Assembly (NCBI RefSeq): GCF_008254045.1
Contig: NZ_CP042425.1
Coordinates: 5,270,001-5,334,000 of the forward strand
DNA from: Limnoglobus roseus
GTDB lineage: Bacteria; Planctomycetota; Planctomycetia; Gemmatales; Gemmataceae
Reading direction: 5' to 3'
Length of the DNA stretch: 64,000 nt
This document shows positions 33,025 to 41,566 of the stretch, one piece after another. The number at the start of each line of letters is the position of its first letter. The stretch's first letter is position 1. The translations under genes were made by a program, and so were the position numbers. The notes beneath the pieces are model-generated. The model made no database searches. It was not told where the DNA came from and saw only the letters and a program-made list of their open reading frames with translations.

Positions 33025-33381
33025 ATGATCAGTGCCAAACCGACGCGCGACCCCGACCGCCACCTGAGCGAGCAGTTAGCCGCGATCGCCGAGCCGACGC
33101 GCATCCGCATCCTCCGGGCGTTGGCCGGCGGCCCGCTGTCGGTCGGCAAGATCGCGGAGTGCGTGGGGAACCAACTCGTGAACGTATCTCACCACTTGCG
33201 ACTGATGATGCGGGTCGGAATCCTCACCCACGCGAAGGTCGGGCGGACGATCGAGTACCGGTTCGCGGACGGTGTCTTCGAGCCGATCCCGGTCGGCCCG
33301 GCGATCGGTCAACTCGCACTGGGCACTTGGCGGGTGGTCATCGGCCGGCGAACCGCGCACGAAAAAACCGGGCGGGTGTGA
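33025..33381 (+). CDS. ArsR-family winged-helix regulator (copy 3 of 4)
   Basis: 118 residues: DRHLSEQLAAIAEPTRIRIL, RALAGGPLSVGKIAECVGNQ, LVNVSHHLRLMMRVGILTHA, then VGRTIEYRFADGVFEP and a modified tail LALGTWRVVIGRRTAHEKTG. It is the most divergent of the four copies and has no R1 repeat nearby. The GTG of a short ORF overlaps its stop. Confidence 0.8.
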   Translation: MISAKPTRDPDRHLSEQLAAIAEPTRIRILRALAGGPLSVGKIAECVGNQLVNVSHHLRLMMRVGILTHAKVGRTIEYRFADGVFEPIPVGPAIGQLALGTWRVVIGRRTAHEKTGRV

Positions 33382-33509
33382 CCCCGCCCGGCGACCAGTT
33401 CTACACGGAGATCCCGTCCGACTTCGGCAGCCTGGTTGACCCGGATCTCTGCCCCTCAGAATCGACCCGGACCATCGCCGCGACGAATCACGGCAACGAA
33501 CGAGGATAG
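33378..33509 (+). CDS. 43-residue hypothetical protein coupled to the ArsR gene
   Basis: The GTG overlaps the ArsR stop (GTGA). The peptide VTPPGDQFYTEIPSDFGSLV continues to TRTIAATNHGNERG. The overlap supports translation, but the coding character is weak; it may also be read-through sequence. Confidence 0.35.
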   Translation: MTPPGDQFYTEIPSDFGSLVDPDLCPSESTRTIAATNHGNERG

Positions 33510-33575
33510 AGCACGATCGCGGAGGAGGCAAGCGCACGGCCCGGCCCGCTACAACAACCGCACGGAGGGCGGGCG

Positions 33576-34193
33576 ATGACGGAGGCGGAGTGGCTGGCCG
33601 TGGCGGAACCACGAAAGATGCTGGAGTATTTGATCGGAAGGGTCAGTGTTCGGAAGCAGCGGTTGTTCGCCTGCGCGTGTTGCCGGCGCATCTGGCATTT
33701 GCTCGCCGATCCACGAAGTCGGCACGCGGTCGAGACGGCGGAACGATTCGTCGACGGGGACGTGACCACCGGGGAAATTGAGGCCGCCATGACTGCCGCG
33801 GATGACGCAGCCGACGACGCCCACGGTCCGGGGAGTGAAGCCGCGGAAGCCGCCGCGGACGTGATCGCAGACGTTCGGGGGTGTGCCATCGCCGCCGCGT
33901 CCGCGGGTGACCAGCAGCGACGGGTGGAGCGCTTCGCGCAGTCCGTGCTGTTGCGCGACATCTTCGGCAACGCTTTTCGCCCCGTGACGTTTTCCCCCGA
34001 CTGGCTCACGCCGACCGCCGTCGACCTCGCGGAAGTCATCTACGAGGACCGTGCGTTCGACCGCCTGCCGATCCTCGCCGACGCCCTTCAAGACGCCGGG
34101 TGCGAGGACGCCGACGTGCTGGGGCACTGCCGGAGCGACGGGCCGCACGTCCGCGGGTGCTGGGTCGTCGACGGCGTGCTGGGCAAGGGGTGA
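33576..34193 (+). CDS. MTEAEW-family protein
   Basis: 205 residues: MTEAEWLAVAEPRKMLEYLI, RVSVRKQRLFACACCRRIWH (Cys cluster), ADPRSRHAVETAERFVDGDV, an Ala/Asp-rich middle, then LLRDIFGNAFRPVTFSPDWL, LAEVIYEDRAFDRLPILADA and DAGCEDADVLGHC...VRGCWVVDGVLGKG. This is the most typical copy in the window. The upstream GAGGGCGGGCG matches that of copy 6510. Unknown function. Confidence 0.85.
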   Translation: MTEAEWLAVAEPRKMLEYLIGRVSVRKQRLFACACCRRIWHLLADPRSRHAVETAERFVDGDVTTGEIEAAMTAADDAADDAHGPGSEAAEAAADVIADVRGCAIAAASAGDQQRRVERFAQSVLLRDIFGNAFRPVTFSPDWLTPTAVDLAEVIYEDRAFDRLPILADALQDAGCEDADVLGHCRSDGPHVRGCWVVDGVLGKG

Positions 34194-34208
34194 GGGCGGG
34201 CCGGCTCG

Positions 34209-34622
34209 CTAGAACCGCGATCCCGCCGGGCGCGTGACGTGCAGACCGGTCCCCAGCGTGCTCCGCATGGCGGCGACGACGGAAGCCTTCACGGCCACCG
34301 GATCCGGTGCGACCTGCTGTTGGCGTTCGCGGAACCACAACTCCTCGATGACGAGTTGGGCCGCCATGTCCGGGCAGGTCACCAGTTGGCCGTCGACGTC
34401 GACCATCCGCCCCTCGTTCCACAGGCCCAGGCGGTTGCGGATCACGACGCCCAGCGTGTAATCGAACTGGGAGAGGAATTTGAACGGGCAGACGCGGAGG
34501 GCCGTCCGCTCGGCCGGGGCGAGGCCGGCGTCGATGGCGTCGGCCGCCTCGGTCACCGACACGGGCCGGGCCCGCCACTGGTTGAGGCGGCCGAAGAGGG
34601 GTGATTCGTTCGTCGGCGTCAT
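34209..34622 (-). CDS. DUF6794-like protein
   Basis: 137 residues from ATG 34622: MTPTNESPLFGRLNQWRARP, VSVTEAADAIDAGLAPAERT, CPFKFLSQFDYTLGVVIRNR and LGLWNEGRMVDVDG. The 'F-x-x-x-LG-x-x-IRN-x-x-GLWN' stretch is the hallmark I associate with DUF6794 small proteins. No signal peptide. Convergent with the MTEAEW gene. Role unknown. Confidence 0.65.
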   Translation of the reverse strand: MTPTNESPLFGRLNQWRARPVSVTEAADAIDAGLAPAERTALRVCPFKFLSQFDYTLGVVIRNRLGLWNEGRMVDVDGQLVTCPDMAAQLVIEELWFRERQQQVAPDPVAVKASVVAAMRSTLGTGLHVTRPAGSRF

Positions 34623-34800
34623 GGGGCGGACTCGTTCCTGCGAGGGAGTGAACGGGAACGGTAGCACGCGCGCGGCCCACGGGCAAAGGTTCCGCCGAAC
34701 GACGGCGGCGATTTCGGACTTCCCCTGACATGGGGTGGGAGAAATGACGCCTTCGCCCCACAACGACCGTCTTCCCACTCAGCAACGCGCCACCTAATCT

Positions 34801-34880
34801 CTTGACCTGCGTTGCTCGCCGGTTTCCAATGGCGTGCCGGTGTTATCATGCGATGGTGTAGGCTAATACTCTCTTCGGCG
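34801..34880 (+). other. cassette leader block upstream of 34897
   Basis: CTTGACCTGCG, TTTCCAATGGCGTGCCGGTG, TTATCATGCG and CTCTTCGGCG-AGCGGAGGCG in this order. It is homologous to 35373-35451 and to 6413-6480 on the other strand. The core is CTTCGGC here instead of GTTCGGC. Confidence 0.65.
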
Positions 34881-34896
34881 AGCGGAGGCGCTACCA

Positions 34897-35235
34897 ATGG
34901 CCGGCGAGGACGACTACGACAGCCCCGCATGGGTCGCTGGCGACGCTCTGGCGGGAGACGGCCCGTTCGACATCTTCTGCTCGCAGTGTTCGGCCGGGTT
35001 CCCCGTCACGCCACCGCTCCCGTCCGCCGTAGTGGTGTGCCCGCGGTGCGGCTGGCGGGTCCGGTTGGAGATCGTGCCCGGCGACCCCGGCTACATGCTC
35101 CTGCTCAACCCCCTATCCGGGGCCGAGTACCTGACGCGACTCGCGGGCTCGAAGTCCCCGCCGCTCTCCGCGCTGTCGCCGGAGGAGATGGCGCAGATAC
35201 GGGCGGAGTTACGCGGCCGACAATCGCCGCCGTAG
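34897..35235 (+). CDS. zinc-ribbon hypothetical protein in a cassette-like array
   Basis: 112 residues: MAGEDDYDSPAWVAGDALAG, IFCSQCSAGFPVTPPL, VVVCPRCGWRVRLEIVPGDP (two CxxC pairs, a zinc ribbon of about 25 residues), then a helical tail with LSPEEMAQIRAELRG. GGAGGCG precedes the ATG. First of three same-strand genes framed by shared leader and R2 sequences. Confidence 0.75.
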   Translation: MAGEDDYDSPAWVAGDALAGDGPFDIFCSQCSAGFPVTPPLPSAVVVCPRCGWRVRLEIVPGDPGYMLLLNPLSGAEYLTRLAGSKSPPLSALSPEEMAQIRAELRGRQSPP

Positions 35236-35256
35236 TTGTAGGCAGCGGCCTTCACC

Positions 35257-35316
35257 AGACGCCGAACCCGGCGCTGCACCAGACCCGGGCGCATCCTGAC
35301 CTCTTGCTCTCTCTGA
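35257..35316 (+). repeat. dispersed repeat R2, copy 2
   Basis: CAGACGCCGAACCCGGCGCT, GCACCAGACCCGGGCGCA and CCTGACCTCTTGCTC match copy 1 closely. It starts 22 bases after the stop at 35235. From GCCGAAC (35261) to GTTCGGC (35450) the 190 bases form an imperfect palindrome: the reverse complement of the right end has GCCGAAC...GGCGCATGAC-AAGACCGGGC. Confidence 0.8.
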
Positions 35317-35372
35317 AATGGTGCCGATGGTGCCGATGGGGCCGGTTCGTGGCAGCCGTACATCACTTCCCA

Positions 35373-35451
35373 GGGCCTTGACCCGCGGTCGCCGGTGAGG
35401 TCCAATGTCGTGCCCGGTCTTGTCATGCGCCGGCGAATACACTGTTCGGCG
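35373..35451 (+). other. cassette leader block upstream of 35482
   Basis: CTTGACCCGCGGTCGCCGGT, GTCCAATGTCGTGCC, TTGTCATGCGCCGGCG and ACTGTTCGGCGTAAGAGGC. It closes the palindromic spacer opened by R2 copy 2 and gives the GTTCGGC core at 35444-35450. Confidence 0.65.
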
Positions 35452-35481
35452 TAAGAGGCCCGAACTGCGGAGGGCGTGAGA

Positions 35482-36024
35482 GTGGCGGGCGTGACCTTCG
35501 ACACGGCAACCGCTTTCGAGGTCGATCTCGCCGCCCTAGGCAGCGTGGTCATCCGGGCCGGGTTCGCCACCGTTCACCACTTGGCCGTCGAAGAGGTGCC
35601 GCAACCGGCCCCGTGCCCGATCGCCATCCTGAACCTGACGGGGTGGTGCGTGTTCGCCGGCCACGGTCCGGCTGGGGTGTGCGTTACGGCCGTCGGCCGG
35701 GACGAGGCCGGCGAGATGCTGTGGGCGGCCGGGCTGCGGGCGGTCCCTGGCCTGGATGACCCGGCGTTCATGCTGGAGTCGCTGCTGGTCGCCCCCGAGG
35801 TGGTCGGCCGGACGCGGCGGGTGGCCCTGCGGATGGCCGGCGGGCGGTTCCCCGGGCCGGCCCCGGATGCGTTCGCGGTCCGCGCCCGCATCCCGGCCTT
35901 TCTGGACCCGGAGTGCGTGCCGGCCGCAGAGGTGCGTCGCGCCGAAACAGGTGCTGCACCGGACCGGGCCCGCGTTCCAGGTTTCTGGGACCGCGTAGCT
36001 TTCTGGCGCGGCCCTGGCCCCTGA
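35482..36024 (+). CDS. hypothetical protein in a cassette-like array
   Basis: About 180 residues from GTG 35482, with GGAGGG 7 bases upstream (an in-frame GTG at 35476 is too close to it). VAGVTFDTATAFEVDLAALG, PIAILNLTGWCVFAGHGPAG, FMLESLLVAPEVVGRTRRVA. The last 27 codons (from about 35940) are translated from repeat R2 copy 5, so the original C-terminus may have been shorter. No family recognised. Confidence 0.65.
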   Translation: MAGVTFDTATAFEVDLAALGSVVIRAGFATVHHLAVEEVPQPAPCPIAILNLTGWCVFAGHGPAGVCVTAVGRDEAGEMLWAAGLRAVPGLDDPAFMLESLLVAPEVVGRTRRVALRMAGGRFPGPAPDAFAVRARIPAFLDPECVPAAEVRRAETGAAPDRARVPGFWDRVAFWRGPGP

Positions 36025-36039
36025 ACTTAGTAGTTCGGC
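35940..36039 (+). repeat. dispersed repeat R2, copy 5, and palindromic spacer
   Basis: CGCCGAAACAGGTGCTGCAC-CGGACCGGGCCCGCG resembles R2 copies 1-3 and overlaps the end of the gene 35482-36024. The spacer ends at GTTCGGC (36033-36039), just before the ribosome-binding site of the next gene. The two halves are partly complementary (GGACCGGGCCCGCGTTCCAG against GGGGCCAGGGCCGCGCCAG). Confidence 0.6.
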
Positions 36040-36063
36040 GGAAGAGGCGTACGGAGGAGCGAG

Positions 36064-36396
36064 GTGCCCGCAAACATTTACGTCTACTGCCCGGCCGTGA
36101 AGGATGGCCTTGGTCGTGCCGATCTGGAAGAGGCGATGGAGGAGTTCTTCGGGGCCGCGGCCGAGGACTGTGGGGCGGGCAGCGGCAAGGACGGGTTCCA
36201 TCTGGATTACGAGTTGGAGGACGGCGAAGATCCGTACGCTTGGGCTGATCGGCTCAAACCGTTCCTTGCCCGTATCGGTGTACGGCCGGGTTCCACGTTC
36301 GATGTGTTCCCCGACGGATGGGAGCCGGGCCAAGAGTGGCGGCGGGTGGAGGTGTTCGGGGAGGACCGGCGGCGGACCGATCGCCCGGGCAAGTAA
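36064..36396 (+). CDS. hypothetical protein in a cassette-like array
   Basis: 110 residues from GTG 36064 (GGAGGAGCGAG upstream): MPANIYVYCPAVKDGLGRAD, LEEAMEEFFGAAAEDCGAGS, FHLDYELEDGEDPYAWADRL, then GSTFDVFPDGWEPGQEWRRV. It is acidic and looks like a compact alpha/beta protein, perhaps immunity-protein-like. Flanked by GTTCGGC upstream and by R2 copy 4 directly after the stop. Confidence 0.7.
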   Translation: MPANIYVYCPAVKDGLGRADLEEAMEEFFGAAAEDCGAGSGKDGFHLDYELEDGEDPYAWADRLKPFLARIGVRPGSTFDVFPDGWEPGQEWRRVEVFGEDRRRTDRPGK

Positions 36397-36401
36397 GGCG
36401 C

Positions 36402-36488
36402 GCCGAACCAATCGCTTTGGACCCGGCCGTCTGTTGGCCCCTTGCTCGGCCAGACACGAACCGCTGCCCAGCACATCGTCCTTGCCCC
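36402..36488 (+). repeat. dispersed repeat R2, copy 4
   Basis: GCCGAAC at 36402-36408, then GGACCCGGCCG, CCCTTGCTCGGCCAGACACG, AACCG and CAGCACATCGTCCTTGCCCC. The second half is nearly identical to copy 1. It starts 6 bases after the stop at 36396. Confidence 0.8.
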
Positions 36489-36614
36489 GGACAGGTCCGG
36501 AGGGTACGCTCATTTCTCACTGCTCCGATTCGCGCCGAGTGCGCCCCATGCTCCGCACATTCGTAGCCCAACTCGTTGTCACTTCGATCGTTGATTCGCC
36601 GGCCGTGCCGAAGA

Positions 36615-36689
36615 AGTGACGGCCGTCGGGTCGACGGCGTTCACGCCCGCGGGTGTTGGGTCGTCGATCTCGTGCTCGGGAAGGAGTGA
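36615..36689 (+). pseudogene. 3'-end remnant of an MTEAEW-family gene
   Basis: The frame reads SDGRRVDGVHARGCWVVDLV followed by LGKE and a stop, equivalent to the last 24 residues of the family. Nothing upstream matches, so only the 3' end survives. The remainder of 36490-36862 shows no gene apart from the promoter region of the kinase. Confidence 0.7.
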
Positions 36690-36862
36690 CATAGCGATCG
36701 CGGGCTGTGACTCTAAGCGTTTCGTGGCGTTTGTCCGTGTCGGTAATTTCTTTTCCAACGGGGACGCCGTCCGGGCCGTGAATTCGGGCGGGGACTGGTA
36801 GGCGTGCGGGGCGGGATGAGCTACACTGTGAGTCCTCCGCCCGCCGATGTTTGGACCTGACG

Positions 36863-39800
36863 ATGAGCACGCCCTCGCCGGACCCGGCCACGCCGGACCG
36901 CACGCGCGTCCGGCCCGACACGCCCCCGACGCAGGAATTCTCGGCCGACTCGACCAGCCCCACGTTCGGCAGCGTCGCCCCGCCGCCCGGCGGCGTGCCC
37001 GAGTACCCGTTCCTGTCCCCGCCGGAACGGTCCGACGAGCTCGGCCGGCTCGGCGACTACCGAATCCTGAAGAAGCTCGGCGAAGGCGGCATGGGGTTCG
37101 TCTTCCGGGGCCACGACCCGGCCCTGAACCGCGACGTCGCGCTCAAGGTCATGCGGCCGGAAGTCGCGTCGAAACCGCAGGCGGCGGACCGCTTCCTCCG
37201 CGAGGGGCGGGCGGCGGCCGGCCTCAAGAGCGACCACGTCATCACCATCTACCAGGTCGGCCGTGCCAACGGCGTGCCGTTCCTGGCGATGGAGTTCCTC
37301 GAAGGGCTGCCCCTCGACGTGTGGGTGAAGGCCCAGAAGAAGGCCGTGCCGCTGCCGCAGGCGTTGCGCGTCGTCCGCGACACCCTGCGGGGGTTGGCGA
37401 GCGCCCACGACAAGGGGCTGATCCACCGCGACATCAAGCCGGCGAACCTGTGGATCGAGAAGGGCACGCTGCGGATCAAGGTCCTCGACTTCGGCCTGAC
37501 CCGGAGCAACGAGGCCGACGAGCAACTCACACAAGAGGGGGCCGTCGTCGGCACGCCGGCGTTCATGGCCCCGGAGCAGGCGTCGGGCAAGCCGGTCGAC
37601 CCGCGGGCCGACCTGTTCAGCGTCGGCGTGGTGATGTACACGCTGCTCGCCGGGAAGAACCCGTTCGCCCGCGGCAGCCTGATGGAGACGCTCGGGGCCG
37701 TCGGGTTCGAGACGCAACCGCCGGTCGCGACGGCCCGCCCGGACGTGCCGAGGGAGTACTCCGACTTCCTCGACCGCCTATTGATGAAGGGCCCCGACGG
37801 CCGGCCGGCGAACGCGAAGGCGGCCCTGCAAGAACTGGCGGCCGTCGAGAAGAAGTTGCAGGACGCGGCGAAGACGGTCACGCCGTCGGCCGTCGGCGTG
37901 CCACTCGTGGCCATCCCCGTGTCGGACGCCGCGCCGCAAGTCTGGAATGAACTGACCGAAAAGGACGATGTCATCGTGCGGCCCGGCCGGGGAGAGCCTC
38001 CACCGCCGCGGAGTTCCCCGGCGGTGGAGGCTCTCCCCGGCGCACCGGGGAAGCCGCCGTCGAAGAATAAGCTGATCACCGCCGGCGGTCTCTTCGCGTT
38101 CCTGATCGCGCTCGGCGGCATCGTCATCGTGATTACGAACAAGGACGGCACGAAGACGACGGTGGAGGTGCCCGACGGGGCAAAGGTGGAAGTGCAGGAG
38201 GGGGGCAAGACGGTCGCGAGCGTCGGCCCGAAGCCCGCCGCCCCGCCGAGGCCGGGGACGCCGCCGGGGGGTACGGACACCCCGGTCGCGGTCGGTCCGT
38301 CGCCGTTCGACAAGCTCGACCCGGCGGCCGTCCCGGGGGCGGAGCGGTTCCCCTGGCAGCCGAAGGAACTGGTCGGCGTCGTCGGCAGCCACGCCCGCCG
38401 CGGGTGGTGGCCGCACTCGGCGGCAGCCGTCAGCCCGGACGGGTCGCTGGCGGCGACGTGCGGGGTCGTGATCACCCTCTGGGACCTGAAAGCGCGGACG
38501 CCGAAAGCCGTCATCCCGATTCACAACGCCGCCCCCGGCGACCGGCCTCAAACGTGGGCCTGGTTCGCCGACGGCGGCAAGAAATTGCTCTGCCACCGGG
38601 CCGGGGACTGGCCCCAACTGCAGTCGTGGGATGTCACCGGGCCGACGCCCGTGCTGGTGCCCATCGGGGCCGGCGGGAAGGCCGAGCCGCTGTCCTTCCC
38701 CGGCAACTTCCACCCCGTTGAGGACGGCCGGACGGTCGTGGTGTTCGGGGACGGCAACCTGCGGCTGCACGACCTCCGCGGCCCGAACCCCACGGTCGCC
38801 GGGCAGGAAGTGCCGGCGACCGCCTTTGCCGTGCCGGACGCGGCGAACGTCATCGTCTACACGGGGCCGGACGGCCGGACGCACCGGGCCACCGTCCGCG
38901 ACGCGAAGCTGACCGCCGACGAGGTGATCGAGATGCCCGCCCTGACGCGGCTGTGGATGCCCATTTCGGCCGACGGCAAGAAGTTGGCCCGGTGGGGCGG
39001 CAAGGGGTTCGAGGTGTGGGACGTGTCGGCCAAGGTGCCCGCGATCGTCCACCGCATCCCCGCGCAGCCCGACGTTTGGGAAGACTCCCGGCTGGAGTTC
39101 TCCCCAGACGGTCGGTGGCTGGTCGCCAGGCACGCCAGAACGGCCTTGTTCCGCCTCGACGGCCCGGAGCCGACGCGGAAGGCGGTGGTGGACGATACCG
39201 ACCCGCCGGGGTCGGTCGTTCAGTGCGGCATTGCCTTCCCGCCCGACGGCAAGCAACTGGTGCTGGCGAACGCTAACGGCCTCGTCCGCTTCTGGGACTT
39301 GACCGGGGCGGAGCCGAAGGAGCAATCGCCGATGGGCCCGGACGCGGCCGTCGGCGACCCGGCCCTGGACCCGCAGTCGGGGCGGTTGTTCGTCCGCCCC
39401 CTCACCGATCGGGGCGACGCGGGCGTGCCCTGCGTACTGTGGGACCTCGCCGCCGCTCGTCCTGCGGCCGTGGCACGGTTCGTCCCGCAAGGGTGGGCCG
39501 TCGTTCGGCCCCTGTCCGGGGAGCGGTGCGTGCTACTGGCTTCCGACGTCCAAGCGGTCGGCCAGGCGTACCGGCGGGCCGGGACGACCTTCGAGCCGTC
39601 CGGCGACCCGCTGCCCGCGGGGGCCGCCCCCGGGGGTGTCTCCCCGGACGGCAGGACGGCCGTCGTGTTTGCGAATGCCGACAAGCCGGCCGACACCCGG
39701 CTGGAGGGCTGGGACCTTTCGACCGCCGCCCCGCGGCAGCTCTGGTCCCTGCCGGCCGCCGACGCCCGCTGGTTCAAGGCCGTGACGTTCTCGGCCGACG

Positions 39801-41566
39801 GCCGGTGGTTCACGACCCAGGTCAAGGGCGAAAAGGACGACGGCCCGTGGACGCTGGCCGTGTGGCGGAACACCGGCACGCGGCCGGAGCGGGCGTTCGC
39901 CCTGCCCGTCGCGGTCGGCGGCGGGGCGCACCGGGCGGCCCTGTCGCCCGACGGCCGGTACTTGGCTCACACGCCGACGCACGTGGGCGACGTGGTCCTC
40001 ATCGACCTGTCGGGGCCGCGGCCGCGGGAAGTCGGCACGTACAGCGACAAGGGGCGGATGGGGTACGTGGCGGCCCTCGCCTTCCACCCGGACGGCACGA
40101 AACTGGCTTGGGGCGGCGACCACGGCGTCGGCGTCCTCGACCTCGCGACCCTCCGGCCGGCGTGGGACTGGCAAGCCCCCGGCCCGGTCGACGCGGTCGC
40201 GTGGGCGGCCGACGGCCGGCACCTCGTCACCCACAACGGCAACCAGACCGCCTACGTCCTGCGGTTGCCGCCGGCCGTCCTCCGGACCCGCTGGAAGCCG
40301 ACGACGGCCGACGAAGTCGACCTCCTCGCCCTCGACCCGAAGGCCGCGACGGTCCCGACCGGGCCCGGCGGGTGGGCGTGGCGGGACGGCAAGTGGGCGA
40401 CGGCGAGCTCGCGGGAGCAGCTCGCGGCCGTCACGCTCCCGTTCCTGGCTTCCGGCAGCTACACCCTGACCCTGGAAGCCACCCTCGACGAGGGCAGCGA
40501 GTTCCTCGGCGTCGCCCTGCCGGTCGGACCGGGCCGGGGCGTCACGTTCGGGTTCAACGCCCATCAGGGCACGGTTTCAAGCTTCGCGCGGGTCAACGGC
40601 GACGGCGACGACGCACCCGGCAACCCGACGGTCCGCACGACGACCCCGCTGGCGACGGGTAAGCGGGTGGCGATGACGCTGACCGTCCGCCGGGAAGGCG
40701 GACGGGTGGCCCTCTCGGCCGCCGTCGGGGGGTACGACGACATCCGCTGGGAGGGGCCGGCGGCCGCCCTGTCCCTGCCGCCGGGGGAGAACTTGCCATC
40801 CGGCCAGGTGTCCCTGCTGTCGTGGGGGTGCCGGTGGACGGTCCACGCCCTGAAGTACAAGCGGATCGACGGCACGGCGTACACCCAGGCCGCCGCCGAC
40901 CAGGACCCCGACCGGCGGGCGGCGGAGGCCGTCGTCCGCGGCGGCGGGAGCGTGCGGATCGGTGAAACGTGGCACTACGCTGCCGGCACCCTCCCGGCCG
41001 GACCGTTCAAGACCAACTGGGCGACCCTCGGGGCCGCGGACAATCCGCGGACGTCCGACGCCGACCTGGACCTGCTGCGGCCGCTGTCCGACTTGAAGGA
41101 CGTGAACGTGTTTGGCCCGGTGACGGACGCCGGGTTGGCCCGGCTGGCGACGTTCGAGTACGCCCCCGAGTGGCGGCAGTTGAAACTGATGGACAGCCGC
41201 GTGACGGACGACGGGCTGAAGGCCCTCCCCCGCCTGGCCGCCCTGGGGGAGTTCGCCGTCGACCGGGCCGCGGGCTTCACCGGGGCGGGGCTGGTCCACC
41301 TCGCGGGCATGAAGCTGAGCGCCGTCGGCCTCGCGGGGACCGGCGTCCGGGACGCCGAACTCGCGCACCTCAAGCAACTGCCGCACCTCCACCAGGTGTG
41401 GCTCGCGGAGACCGGCGTCACGGACGCGGGGTTGGAGTCTCTGGCCTCCATCAAGACGCTCAAACTCGTCCACGTCAAGAAGACGAACGTGACGGCCGCC
41501 GGGGTGAAGAAACTCCAGGCCGCCTTGCCGGGGTGCTCTGTCGTCAGCGACTTCGACGACAAGTGA
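36863..41566 (+). CDS. membrane Ser/Thr protein kinase with WD40-like and LRR domains
   Basis: 1567 residues from ATG 36863. Hanks-type kinase at about 64-330: LGEGGMGFVFRGHD, VALKVM (Lys95), HRDIKPANL (Asp190), DFGLTRS (Asp209), APEQASGKPVDPRADLFSVG. One transmembrane helix at about 404-424 (LITAGGLFAFLIALGGIVIV). The outer part is a beta-propeller of degenerate WD40-like repeats (S-PDG---A, LWDL), then a jelly-roll-like segment (SGSYTLTLEATLDEGSEFLG). It ends with leucine-rich repeats (VTDAGLARLA, VTDDGLKALPRLAALGEF, VTDAGLESLASIKTL). This layout is common in Gemmata. The linker encodes a 22 bp perfect inverted repeat (37987-38040). The ligand is unknown. Confidence 0.93.
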   Translation: MSTPSPDPATPDRTRVRPDTPPTQEFSADSTSPTFGSVAPPPGGVPEYPFLSPPERSDELGRLGDYRILKKLGEGGMGFVFRGHDPALNRDVALKVMRPEVASKPQAADRFLREGRAAAGLKSDHVITIYQVGRANGVPFLAMEFLEGLPLDVWVKAQKKAVPLPQALRVVRDTLRGLASAHDKGLIHRDIKPANLWIEKGTLRIKVLDFGLTRSNEADEQLTQEGAVVGTPAFMAPEQASGKPVDPRADLFSVGVVMYTLLAGKNPFARGSLMETLGAVGFETQPPVATARPDVPREYSDFLDRLLMKGPDGRPANAKAALQELAAVEKKLQDAAKTVTPSAVGVPLVAIPVSDAAPQVWNELTEKDDVIVRPGRGEPPPPRSSPAVEALPGAPGKPPSKNKLITAGGLFAFLIALGGIVIVITNKDGTKTTVEVPDGAKVEVQEGGKTVASVGPKPAAPPRPGTPPGGTDTPVAVGPSPFDKLDPAAVPGAERFPWQPKELVGVVGSHARRGWWPHSAAAVSPDGSLAATCGVVITLWDLKARTPKAVIPIHNAAPGDRPQTWAWFADGGKKLLCHRAGDWPQLQSWDVTGPTPVLVPIGAGGKAEPLSFPGNFHPVEDGRTVVVFGDGNLRLHDLRGPNPTVAGQEVPATAFAVPDAANVIVYTGPDGRTHRATVRDAKLTADEVIEMPALTRLWMPISADGKKLARWGGKGFEVWDVSAKVPAIVHRIPAQPDVWEDSRLEFSPDGRWLVARHARTALFRLDGPEPTRKAVVDDTDPPGSVVQCGIAFPPDGKQLVLANANGLVRFWDLTGAEPKEQSPMGPDAAVGDPALDPQSGRLFVRPLTDRGDAGVPCVLWDLAAARPAAVARFVPQGWAVVRPLSGERCVLLASDVQAVGQAYRRAGTTFEPSGDPLPAGAAPGGVSPDGRTAVVFANADKPADTRLEGWDLSTAAPRQLWSLPAADARWFKAVTFSADGRWFTTQVKGEKDDGPWTLAVWRNTGTRPERAFALPVAVGGGAHRAALSPDGRYLAHTPTHVGDVVLIDLSGPRPREVGTYSDKGRMGYVAALAFHPDGTKLAWGGDHGVGVLDLATLRPAWDWQAPGPVDAVAWAADGRHLVTHNGNQTAYVLRLPPAVLRTRWKPTTADEVDLLALDPKAATVPTGPGGWAWRDGKWATASSREQLAAVTLPFLASGSYTLTLEATLDEGSEFLGVALPVGPGRGVTFGFNAHQGTVSSFARVNGDGDDAPGNPTVRTTTPLATGKRVAMTLTVRREGGRVALSAAVGGYDDIRWEGPAAALSLPPGENLPSGQVSLLSWGCRWTVHALKYKRIDGTAYTQAAADQDPDRRAAEAVVRGGGSVRIGETWHYAAGTLPAGPFKTNWATLGAADNPRTSDADLDLLRPLSDLKDVNVFGPVTDAGLARLATFEYAPEWRQLKLMDSRVTDDGLKALPRLAALGEFAVDRAAGFTGAGLVHLAGMKLSAVGLAGTGVRDAELAHLKQLPHLHQVWLAETGVTDAGLESLASIKTLKLVHVKKTNVTAAGVKKLQAALPGCSVVSDFDDK
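37987..38040. repeat. long perfect inverted repeat inside the kinase gene
   Basis: Arms 37987-38008 and 38019-38040 (starting CCGGGGAGAGCCTCCACC) are perfect complements of 22 bases around a 10-base loop. They encode the proline-rich juxtamembrane stretch GRGEPPPPRSSPAVEALPGA. No other coding part of this gene shows such symmetry. Confidence 0.85.

Noticed and set aside
34694..34700. GCCGAAC upstream of the first cassette gene as a paired core
   Set aside because: Its distance to the next core is right (186 bases), but the sequence after it has no R2 similarity, so it may be chance.
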